64,000 nt of DNA from Candidatus Nanohalarchaeota archaeon (GTDB lineage Archaea; Nanohalarchaeota; Nanosalinia; Nanosalinales; JAFCCC01), in the NCBI GenBank assembly GCA_017610385.1, contig JAFCCC010000003.1, positions 1 through 64,000 of the forward strand, read 5' to 3'. Of this stretch, positions 1-7,553 are shown one piece after another. The translations under genes and the position numbers were made by a program. The notes under the pieces were generated by a model, which made no database searches, was not told the DNA's origin, and saw nothing but the letters and a program-made list of their open reading frames with translations. Positions within the stretch are counted from its first letter, which is position 1. Every line of letters starts with the position of its first letter.

Positions 1-110
1 AAAATGAGCTTTTCAGATAAAAGCTCACGGAAACTTGTTAAGTTTCCTAAATCGGAAATTAATGCATTTCCAATTCAAGCAAAATAAGCCTTTTAGTAAA
101 GGCTTAAGCG
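1..110. repeat. hairpin cluster at window start
   Basis: TGAGCTTTT-N5-AAAAGCTCA (5-27), GGAAACTT-GTT-AAGTTTCC (29-47), GGAAAT-N6-ATTTCC (54-71), AAGCCTTT-N4-AAAGGCTT (86-105). Confidence 0.8.
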
Positions 111-196
111 AAAAGAAAAAGCTGTTCAATAAGGTTTTAAGCAAAATACACCGAACTAAGAACCGTAACTTACAATAAACTTGCGTTAGAATGAAT

Positions 197-1435
197 TCAT
201 GGATAGAGAACCTTTAGAACATCTAGATTTTCCCATTCAACTTTTTGATTTAAAACTTCAGAAACATTTGGTTTTGTTCTTCCTTCGTCTCCTGTAATAA
301 ATTCTTTAACGTAAAATCCTGCTTCAGTTTTTAATGTTAACCTTAGTTTGTTATTTGAGAGCTTCTTCCAAGAAATACTTTTCAGTTTTCTTTTTCGTAT
401 TAAGTTCGCTCTTCGTTTTTCCACCCTTATCGGCGTTCTTTGTTTGATTACACCAACTAATTTATCTAGTTTTTTTAATTCGTTTCTAGAAATCTTTTTC
501 TCCAATTTTAAAATTATTCTATAAACTTTATCTGGTTTAGCCTCTTTTAATTTTCGGATTTCGTTTTTATTAGAAAATCTCAAATTAAAAATTTTAACTC
601 GCCCTTTGTTTTTTTTATTAATTTCTTTTTGCAATTTTTTCAAATTAATTTTTCTAATTTCCGGTTCTAAAATTTCCATCACAAAAGGTCTTTTTCCGAA
701 ACACCGCGCATCAACATCTTCTCTTCCGCAACCATGGAATTTCGTGTCTGTTCCTTTAGTAAATTTGAGGAACTTTTTTGCTAAAAGCTCTTGAACGCTT
801 TCTTTATAGAGTCTTCCTTCCCAGTTACATTTAGAACAGCCCCTTCCTTTACAAATTGGACAATATGTTCTAGTTTGAGCAATTCCGCGTTCTAATTTAT
901 TATATTTTCCAAAAATAAAAATCGAATTTATATATAAATTCAAATGCTCTTTTTCCAAATTAATTACTGCATTAATGTGTGGTCGCTTAAAATCAACTCT
1001 TTTTTTAATTAATGTGCTAACTTTTTTCCCAATTAATCTATTTATTTCTGATTTCATCGGTTCTGTTTCTTCAAAACCATATGTTTCCCAAAGCTCCTCC
1101 TCTTTTCTTTTTAATTCTAATGGAATTTTACAACCAATCAAAAATGTTTCAAAATCATATTTTTTTAATCCTATTGAAATAAACTCTGCGAAATACTCTA
1201 TTTTTTCAAAATAATCTCTGCATAGAAAACAATTCTTTTTTACTTCTAAATTTGGAATATTTTCTCTTTTGAATAATTTTTCTTTAATTTTCTTTTTTCC
1301 TTTCAAAGCAGTTCTAATAATTAAACCTCTTTCAAAATTTTCTAAACCGTGGCCTAATTGTGCAAATTGTCGTCCGAGACAATGGTCACAAAGCCCCAAT
1401 TTTAAAAGTGCCTTGGCTTTTTTTGTTAATTCCAT
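197..1435 (-). CDS. pus10: tRNA pseudouridine synthase Pus10
   Basis: 412 aa; CxxC zinc motifs (LCDHCLGRQF, CPICKGRGCSKC), FHGCGREDVDARCFGKRPFVMEILEP, C-terminal GFYVKEFITGDEGRTKPNVSEVL typical of Pus10. Confidence 0.93.
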   Translation of the reverse strand: MELTKKAKALLKLGLCDHCLGRQFAQLGHGLENFERGLIIRTALKGKKKIKEKLFKRENIPNLEVKKNCFLCRDYFEKIEYFAEFISIGLKKYDFETFLIGCKIPLELKRKEEELWETYGFEETEPMKSEINRLIGKKVSTLIKKRVDFKRPHINAVINLEKEHLNLYINSIFIFGKYNKLERGIAQTRTYCPICKGRGCSKCNWEGRLYKESVQELLAKKFLKFTKGTDTKFHGCGREDVDARCFGKRPFVMEILEPEIRKINLKKLQKEINKKNKGRVKIFNLRFSNKNEIRKLKEAKPDKVYRIILKLEKKISRNELKKLDKLVGVIKQRTPIRVEKRRANLIRKRKLKSISWKKLSNNKLRLTLKTEAGFYVKEFITGDEGRTKPNVSEVLNQKVEWENLDVLKVLYP

Positions 1436-1512
1436 TTTAATCTAAATTAAGCGTATATTTCTTGGTAAATTTATTATAATAGTCAATTGTATTTTATGGT
1501 TCGTTTGTAGTT

Positions 1513-2328
1513 TTATAAATCATCTAAAGGACTTTGAATATTTTTTAATTTGCTGTTTGCAACATGAGTATAAATTTGGGTTGTTTGTAATCTTGAATGA
1601 CCCAACAAAGTTTGTATATATCTTATGTTTATTCCTTTTTCCAATAAATGGGTTGCGAAACTGTGTCTTAATGTGTGACAACTTACCTTCTTTTTAATGT
1701 TTGCTTTTTTTGCAGCATATTCAAATATTTTTTGAACAGCTTTTATAGAATATTTGTTATTTCTTCCTAAAAATAAATATTTTTGATGCTGTTCAAGCGC
1801 AATATAATTTCTAAGGTCTGGTTTTAGTTTTTCCGGAAGCATAACATACCTTTGTTTATTTCCCTTTCCTAATATTTTTACTACATTTCTTTCAAAATCT
1901 ATATTATTTACTTCTAGATTTACAAGTTCTGAAACCCTTAAACCCAAACCATAGAGACATTTTAATACTAATTTGTGTTTCGTGTTATTTGCAGAATTTA
2001 TTATCTTTTTTACTTCTTCTTTTGAAAGTACGGTTGGAAGTTTATTTTCCCGTTTTGGTCGTTTTATATTTTTACAAATATCTTTTTTTAAGACGTTCCC
2101 GAAAAAGAATTTTAGTGAACTTATGGCCAAATTTGCAGTGATATTGGTATAATGTTTTTTTATAATTAAATACCGAAGATATTTTTTAATATCTCTTTCT
2201 TGAATTTGTGGTATTTCTTTTTTGATAAATTTTAAGAAATCTTTTACAAAATAACTATAAGATTTTTTTGTTTTTTTGCTAAGGCCTCTACAATCCAATT
2301 CGAGTTCCAGTTTCTCAAGTTCGTCCAT
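1513..2328 (-). CDS. tyrosine recombinase, Xer/integron-integrase-like
   Basis: Catalytic R (GLGLRVSEL), K (GKGNKQR), HTLRHSFATHLL, LLGH, Y (QIYTHV); C-terminus SPLDDL resembles IntI ends. Start at MDELEKLELEL (2328) preferred over ORF start 2367 because a TATA-like TTTTTATATATAAA lies between. Confidence 0.9.
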   Translation of the reverse strand: MDELEKLELELDCRGLSKKTKKSYSYFVKDFLKFIKKEIPQIQERDIKKYLRYLIIKKHYTNITANLAISSLKFFFGNVLKKDICKNIKRPKRENKLPTVLSKEEVKKIINSANNTKHKLVLKCLYGLGLRVSELVNLEVNNIDFERNVVKILGKGNKQRYVMLPEKLKPDLRNYIALEQHQKYLFLGRNNKYSIKAVQKIFEYAAKKANIKKKVSCHTLRHSFATHLLEKGINIRYIQTLLGHSRLQTTQIYTHVANSKLKNIQSPLDDL

Positions 2329-2374
2329 ACATACATTTTTAATTGATTTATATATAAAAATGTGCATATAAGTT

Positions 2375-2386
2375 GTTATGTCTAAT
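2375..2386 (+). other. attI-like/first recombination core GTTATGTCTAAT next to the integrase
   Basis: ATAAGTTGTTATGTCTAAT; same GTTAK...AAT core as the downstream cassette junctions; lies between integrase promoter and first cassette. Confidence 0.6.
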
Positions 2387-2399
2387 TTTCTCGGGTGCC

Positions 2400-3044
2400 T
2401 TATAGCTTTTCCATAAAGAAATAGTTCCCAATATGTTCTTTTTTGCCTGCAGTCATGGTAATCAATTTGGCTTCAATTATACGAAAATGCGACTCAAATA
2501 ATTGTTTCATTTCTTCAAATGAAGAATAATATAATTTTGTTCCAGCAGGCATTTTTGCACCTTCAGGAATTATTCTTAAATCTTTACCTTTCGCTCCGAA
2601 ATCAGGATTTTGATTATTGAAACAAATTGATAGATATTTTCCTTTTTCATTCAAAATCCTTTTAATATTCTCTAAATATTTGTTTCTTTGCTCAGGTGGT
2701 ATGTGGTGCAAAATTGCCCATTCCAATACAAAATCAAATTTATTATTTATTTCATCTAAATCAGCAACATCAAGAGACATAAATTTGATTTTTACATTAT
2801 GTTTCGCCGCATTTCCTTTTGCTAGTTTTATTGCATTTTCTGAGATGTCTATCCCTGTTACATCAAAACCTTTTGAAGCCAAATAAATAGCATAGAATCC
2901 TTCGCCACATCCAACATCGAGAACTTTACATGGTTTAATTTTTTCACTCTCAATTAGTTTTACTAATTCTTTTGGTGGCTCGGATTCTGTCCAGACTGCT
3001 CCTTCTTCATATATTTCTTCAAACATTTCTTTATCATTACTCAT
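2400..3044 (-). CDS. cassette A: class I SAM-dependent methyltransferase
   Basis: VLDVGCGEGFYAIYLASKGFDVTGIDIS motif; bracketed by IR TTTTCTCGGGTGCC (2386-2399) / GGCACCCGAGAAAA (3088-3101). Confidence 0.88.
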   Translation of the reverse strand: MSNDKEMFEEIYEEGAVWTESEPPKELVKLIESEKIKPCKVLDVGCGEGFYAIYLASKGFDVTGIDISENAIKLAKGNAAKHNVKIKFMSLDVADLDEINNKFDFVLEWAILHHIPPEQRNKYLENIKRILNEKGKYLSICFNNQNPDFGAKGKDLRIIPEGAKMPAGTKLYYSSFEEMKQLFESHFRIIEAKLITMTAGKKEHIGNYFFMEKL

Positions 3045-3085
3045 AATTTAGTTAATTGTTCCATATTATATAAAATTAGTGATTG

Positions 3086-3182
3086 ACGGCACCCGAGAAA
3101 ACTCTGCGGTTTTTTGCTACGCAAAAAATCCCCAAATTCTGACTTCGTCAGAACTTCAGATAATCGCGATGTTAGTTGTAAT
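3086..3182 (+). repeat. attC-like junction A/B
   Basis: Hairpins TTTTTTGC-TAC-GCAAAAAA and TTCTGAC-TTC-GTCAGAA, then TAATCGCGATGTTAGTTGTAAT. Confidence 0.7.
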
Positions 3183-3192
3183 TTTTGGGCAA

Positions 3193-3555
3193 TCAAATAT
3201 AGACTTCGATTTTTTGTTTAGAATATTCTTTCTTCAAAAAATCTAGTTTATCTTTATCTAGAACTTTTTTCCTTTTCATATCAAATAGCAATATGTTTAT
3301 AAAATCGTCAAGAAACGGTTCGGCAAATGCTATCTGAAATTGTTCACTATTTTCCAAAATTAATTCTTTTATAATATCAATAAAATTTTTTGGTTGTTCA
3401 ACCAGATGAACAATTTCAGGCAAAGCTCCTAATATTTGCTTTTCAAGCTCATCCATTAACTTTTTATCCGCATTTGCCATATCAATACGTTCTTGCAGTG
3501 TTGATCGCTCTACATATAGACCTACAACCTTCTTGACGATTTCTTTTGAACCCAT
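3193..3555 (-). CDS. cassette B: hypothetical protein
   Basis: 120 aa ORF; bracketed by TTTTTGGGCAATC (3182-3194) / GATTGCCCAAAAA (3593-3605). Confidence 0.7.
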   Translation of the reverse strand: MGSKEIVKKVVGLYVERSTLQERIDMANADKKLMDELEKQILGALPEIVHLVEQPKNFIDIIKELILENSEQFQIAFAEPFLDDFINILLFDMKRKKVLDKDKLDFLKKEYSKQKIEVYI

Positions 3556-3592
3556 ATTATAATGTTAATTTTAAAGTTCTTATATATCTGTC

Positions 3593-3802
3593 GATTGCCC
3601 AAAAACTCTTCGGGATTTTTTGCTTCGCAAAAATCGTTGCACTATCCCTCGGTCTTTTCTATGAAAAGACGCAACTAACAGGAATTTAACGGTTCCGAAA
3701 CCTTGCAGGTTTCTACACCCAAATTTGATTTTCCAGCTCTGTTCCGCCTTCGGCTCCACGAGGGAAAATCAAACTTCGCTTAATCCTGATGTTATACGAC
3801 AT
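3593..3802 (+). repeat. attC-like junction B/C (long, possibly composite)
   Basis: Hairpins GATTTTTTGCTTCGCAAAAATC, GTCTTTTCTATGAAAAGAC, AAACCTTGCAGGTTT; CAACTAACAGGAATTTAACG ... CGCTTAATCCTGATGTTATACGACAT. Confidence 0.72.
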
Positions 3803-3850
3803 TCGCTCGCAGGCACAAAATTATTAAATGATTTAAGTTAACTAATTTTT

Positions 3851-4369
3851 ATGGATGATAAAACTAGAAAAAAGATTGAAGAATATGCAAAATCAATGAG
3901 ATGGACACCTAAAGATTTTTATTGGAAACATGCATTTATGGTTAGAGAATTCGCTCTAATGATTCAAAAAAGAGTCGGCGGAGATAAAGATATTGTTGAA
4001 GTTTCAGCACTTTTACATGATATTGGAAAATCAAAATTGCTCGGTCCTAAACACGAGGAAATTAGCGCAAAATTAGCAAAGGAATTTCTTGAACAAGTAG
4101 GATTTGATATAAATAAAATCAAGAAAATTGTCGAGTGTATAGAGTATAAAAATTTTAAGTCTATTGAAGCAAGAATTTTGCGCTCCGCCGACTCTATGAG
4201 TCTACTCAGGGACAAGGAAGGTCAAAATTGGTATTTTAAGACTATCTTAAAGAATAATAATGAGCGAATTCTCAAAGAGCTAAAAAAATCTTATTCTGAA
4301 ATTGAGTTTGATTTTGCAAAGAAGTTTGTTGAAGAAAATTACAAAAAATTAGTTAAAAAATATGAATAG
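3851..4369 (+). CDS. cassette C: HD-domain phosphohydrolase
   Basis: VSALLHDIGKSKLLGPKHEEISAKLA HD motif. Confidence 0.85.
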   Translation: MDDKTRKKIEEYAKSMRWTPKDFYWKHAFMVREFALMIQKRVGGDKDIVEVSALLHDIGKSKLLGPKHEEISAKLAKEFLEQVGFDINKIKKIVECIEYKNFKSIEARILRSADSMSLLRDKEGQNWYFKTILKNNNERILKELKKSYSEIEFDFAKKFVEENYKKLVKKYE

Positions 4370-4370
4370 A

Positions 4371-4445
4371 GTGCCTGCTCGCGGACGCTGCGCTTAAAAT
4401 TCTTTCTGAATTTTACACTCGTATATCCCTAACGTTAGACGTAAT
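4371..4445 (+). repeat. attC-like junction C/D
   Basis: GTGCCTGC (complement of GCAGGCAC at 3809-3816), hairpin AAAATTCTTTCTGAATTTT, CCCTAACGTTAGACGTAAT core. Confidence 0.65.
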
Positions 4446-4502
4446 CGTAAGAGATGCCTACAAGAAAGAAAGATTTATTAATGCCCCAATTTTACTAAAT
4501 TT

Positions 4503-4985
4503 ATGGAGAAAAAAACACTTTTAGATTTTATAGCAAGGGCACACAGACATACTTATGCCGCACCAAAAGAAGTCAGAAAACAACATAGGTGTGAGGTGCC
4601 CATTCAAGAAGGTCATAAAGATTATGAATTTGTAGAAGGAGATTTAAGATATCACGATTCCTATGCAGGAAGCCAGTGGGCACCTGGAAGAGAAGTTGTT
4701 TTCTTTCAAGGAAATCCTATTTGGTGTATGGCATATCAAGGACAGCATAATTCAAAATATAATGACGCTTTTTTCCACGAACAAGCATTTCCATTTTTGA
4801 AAAAAGCTTTAATGAATTTTGATGACAGCATGCCTTTTAGAGGTCCTAAAGAATTCTCAGATGGTGCTTTCAAATATACTTTTGAAATGGAAGGAAATTA
4901 TGATTATTTCAAAGGGCAAGAGAGAATTCTTTACAAAGGAGAAAGTGTTTTTTTCCAAGATGTTATGGGTTCATTAATAACATAG
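4503..4985 (+). CDS. cassette D: DUF5680-like protein
   Basis: 160 aa; RAHRHTYAAPKEVRKQHRCEVP...YHDSYAGSQWAPGREVVFFQGNPIWCMAYQG recognised from memory as DUF5680-like. Confidence 0.65.
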   Translation: MEKKTLLDFIARAHRHTYAAPKEVRKQHRCEVPIQEGHKDYEFVEGDLRYHDSYAGSQWAPGREVVFFQGNPIWCMAYQGQHNSKYNDAFFHEQAFPFLKKALMNFDDSMPFRGPKEFSDGAFKYTFEMEGNYDYFKGQERILYKGESVFFQDVMGSLIT

Positions 4986-4990
4986 AACGA

Positions 4991-5165
4991 CATCTCTTAC
5001 GACTTCTTCGGAGTTTTTTCAAAACTCCTCGACCACGCCTTGCAGGCTCTCCTTCGGATCGGGGGCAATTAACAGCAATTAAGAGGAAAATCCCTTGCAG
5101 GAATTTTCCCAAATTTGCTCCACTCCGTTACGCAAACTTCTTATAATCATGATGTTATACGATAT
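4991..5165 (+). repeat. attC-like junction D/E (long, possibly composite)
   Basis: CATCTCTTACGA (complement of 4445-4456), hairpins GGAGTTTTTTCAAAACTCC and GCCTTGCAGGC, CAATTAACAGCAATTAAGAGG ... AAACTTCTTATAATCATGATGTTATACGATAT. Confidence 0.72.
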
Positions 5166-5216
5166 TTGTAATTGTGCATAGCAAATTTTATAAAATTAAT
5201 AAATAACTATATTTTT

Positions 5217-5477
5217 GTGAGACATGAAAAAAAAGTTTGGCCAGAATATTTTCAAAAAATCCTTGATGATAAAAAAACTTATGAGCTTCGTCTTGCTGAT
5301 TGGGAATGCAACGAAGGAGATATTTTAGTTTTGCGGGAATGGAATCCGGAAACTAAAGAATACACTGGAAGAGAAATTGAAAAGAAAGTTACTTATGTTG
5401 GCAAAACTAAAAATTTTACATTCTGGCCAAAAGAAGATGTTGAAAAATATGGTTATCAAATCATAGCTTTCAAGTAG
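5217..5477 (+). CDS. cassette E: small DUF3850/ASCH (PUA-like) domain protein
   Basis: KVWPEYFQKILDDKKTYELRLADWECNEGDILVLREWNPETKEYTGREIEKKVTYVG; GTG start at 5217 (VRHEKK) preferred. Confidence 0.75.
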   Translation: MRHEKKVWPEYFQKILDDKKTYELRLADWECNEGDILVLREWNPETKEYTGREIEKKVTYVGKTKNFTFWPKEDVEKYGYQIIAFK

Positions 5478-5481
5478 AACG

Positions 5482-5550
5482 GCACATTACAAACGCTAAA
5501 GAGGACGCTACGCTCCAGAAACTTCTCATAAGCCTGGTGTTATACGCAAT
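5482..5550 (+). repeat. attC-like junction E/F
   Basis: GCACATTACAAA (complement of TTTGTAAT.TGTGC at 5165-5177), AAACGCTAAAGAGG, AAACTTCTCATAAGCCTGGTGTTATACGCAAT. Confidence 0.72.
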
Positions 5551-5566
5551 TTTTCGATGGGCGGAT

Positions 5567-5896
5567 CTAGTGTGGGAACAAAATCTCTGCAAGAATCCCT
5601 AGTAAAACAAAAAAACCTAAGATTGTAGATATAAATATCAAAACAGAATAATCTTTCTTTTTTGTAATGCCAATAATACCGCAAAAAAAAGCAGCAATAC
5701 CAGAAAAGAACCCGACTAACATCGGCAAGGCTATTCCAGGTCTAACTAGAATATCCTGTGGTATTGTTCTCCCAGCTGGAATAGATTCATAAAGATCTAC
5801 AAAGGATATGCCGATATAAATAAATATTGGCGTAAAAACAAGTAATGCAAATGATAATTTACCTAAATTACTCTTTGGTATAAACTTTATTTTCAT
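5567..5896 (-). CDS. cassette F: small multi-pass membrane protein, unknown
   Basis: 109 aa, three hydrophobic stretches; bracketed by TTTTTCGATGG (5550-5560) / CCATCGAAAAA (5967-5977). Confidence 0.7.
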   Translation of the reverse strand: MKIKFIPKSNLGKLSFALLVFTPIFIYIGISFVDLYESIPAGRTIPQDILVRPGIALPMLVGFFSGIAAFFCGIIGITKKKDYSVLIFISTILGFFVLLGILAEILFPH

Positions 5897-5966
5897 ATTC
5901 TAATAAGAAATATTAATGAGACATATTATTAAGTAAATAACTGTTTGTTTTGATACTATCCCTCGT

Positions 5967-6015
5967 CCATCGAAAAACTTCTTCCGCTTCGCTCCAGAAA
6001 CTTCTCTTCCAGATT
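5967..6015 (+). repeat. truncated terminal attC-like element
   Basis: CCATCGAAAAACTTCTTCCGCTTCGCTCCAGAAACTTCTCTTCCAGATTT matches left/middle of junction E/F but lacks the GTTATACG core. Confidence 0.6.
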
Positions 6016-6063
6016 TATTCATTTACCCTTTTAGATTTAATCAAACAAAGTAATAGTATACTT

Positions 6064-6495
6064 ATGTTGGCTAGAATTAAAAATTTCCTGAGTTTCCTGA
6101 ATGGCCTTTTGAATTTTATTCTTTATGGGCGTTATGACTGTGTAGCCGCGATTATACTTACAAAAGATAATTGTATTTGGCTTGTTAAGTTTGCAAAGGA
6201 ATATGGATTGCCTGGAGGAATCGTAAAACATGATGAATCTTTAGAAGAAGCCATTAAACGAGAAGTAAAAGAAGAAACTGGAATTATTGCAAACTCTGTA
6301 AAGTTATTTTATTCTGAAGAACGTTCTGGCATTTCTAAAACGTTCAATGTATATGAAATTACAAATTATGAATTAACCTTAAAATCTTCTCTAGAAGGTA
6401 AACCCGTGAAAGTAAATTTAGTTCATCTCCCTAAACGGATGAGAGGAAGTCATGAAAAAATAATTAAACTATGGTTAAATCAGGAAAAATCTTAA
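6064..6495 (+). CDS. NUDIX hydrolase
   Basis: GLPGGIVKHDESLEEAIKREVKEETGI Nudix box; start MLARIKNF at 6064 rather than 5950, which lies in the attC remnant. Confidence 0.85.
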   Translation: MLARIKNFLSFLNGLLNFILYGRYDCVAAIILTKDNCIWLVKFAKEYGLPGGIVKHDESLEEAIKREVKEETGIIANSVKLFYSEERSGISKTFNVYEITNYELTLKSSLEGKPVKVNLVHLPKRMRGSHEKIIKLWLNQEKS

Positions 6496-6524
6496 AATAC
6501 TTGTTCTTAAAATAAATACTACAC

Positions 6525-7553
6525 ATGAAGAAATTAAAATATTCCCTATTCAGTTTTGGAATGGCAATTGCCCTTTTAGTATTTTTTATGAATTCTGTAG
6601 GTTGGGGAGAATTATTAAGAGTATATAGAAACACAAACCCGCACATTTTGTCTTTTGCATTACTTCTTTCTTGTTCTGGGTTTTTTCTAAACACCCATGT
6701 TTGGAAAAATATTTTGGAATTTTTAAAAGTTCACATGCCCTTTAGAACCCTTTTAAGGTTATTTTATATGAGTCTATTTGCAAATTATGTAACTCCCTTT
6801 GGTCAAGCTGGTGGAGAACCATTTATGGCTTATATTTTATCCAAAAAATCAAAAATACCTTATGGACAGGGTTTAGCTACAATTATGTCTGCTGATATTA
6901 TTGGCGCAATAGCACCCATATTTTTTTCAGCGATTGGATTAGTTTACTATATTTTAACACAGAATGTGACCACAGTAATGTTTGAAGTTATTCTTGCTTT
7001 AATTTGCCTTGGCATTTTAATTATTTTTGGAATCATTATTCTTCAAACCAAAAGGAAATTTATTGAAAAAATAATTATTGCTGTTTCAAGATGGATTAGA
7101 CGGGTCTTAAGAGCAATTAAGTGGGATAAAAAAAGAATTGATCGGTATTTTGGTTATAAGCCCACCGTAGAAAGAATAAATATATTTTATAAGACATTTA
7201 CTGCAGTTATTGCTGAAAAACGATGGAGTATTGTTTCTTTTACCTTACTTTCAACTCTTGCACAGGTTTTAGCATTGTATTATTGTGTTTTAGCTTTAGG
7301 ATATACTCCAAAATTATTAGTATTTTTAGCTGTTTTGCCATTGGCCTCTCTATCAAGTTATTTGCCTTTGCCAGGGGGATTAGGTGGTATGGAGATTTCA
7401 ATAGCTTATTTGTTGGTGCTGCTTTGTAATTTGCCTATTGGTATCGCCACCGGTTCTGCTTTGTTATTTCGAGTTATTACTTATTGGATTCCATTGGGAG
7501 TTGGTGGTACATTAATGGCATATACTCTAAGAAGACCAATAATTGAAATCTAA
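6525..7553 (+). CDS. UPF0104/YbhN-like flippase-type membrane protein
   Basis: 342 aa polytopic; FANYVTPFGQAGGEPFMAYILSK, LPLPGGLGGMEISIA. Confidence 0.85.
   Translation: MKKLKYSLFSFGMAIALLVFFMNSVGWGELLRVYRNTNPHILSFALLLSCSGFFLNTHVWKNILEFLKVHMPFRTLLRLFYMSLFANYVTPFGQAGGEPFMAYILSKKSKIPYGQGLATIMSADIIGAIAPIFFSAIGLVYYILTQNVTTVMFEVILALICLGILIIFGIIILQTKRKFIEKIIIAVSRWIRRVLRAIKWDKKRIDRYFGYKPTVERINIFYKTFTAVIAEKRWSIVSFTLLSTLAQVLALYYCVLALGYTPKLLVFLAVLPLASLSSYLPLPGGLGGMEISIAYLLVLLCNLPIGIATGSALLFRVITYWIPLGVGGTLMAYTLRRPIIEI

Noticed and set aside
3045-5566. CRISPR-like array reading of the repeated junctions at 3-6 kb
   Set aside because: Junctions are long, variable and separated by ORFs; no short regular direct repeats/spacers and no cas genes.
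5950-6063. Upstream extension of the NUDIX ORF (MILSLVHRKTSSASLQKLLFQIY...)
   Set aside because: Lies in the attC-like remnant; real start most likely 6064.
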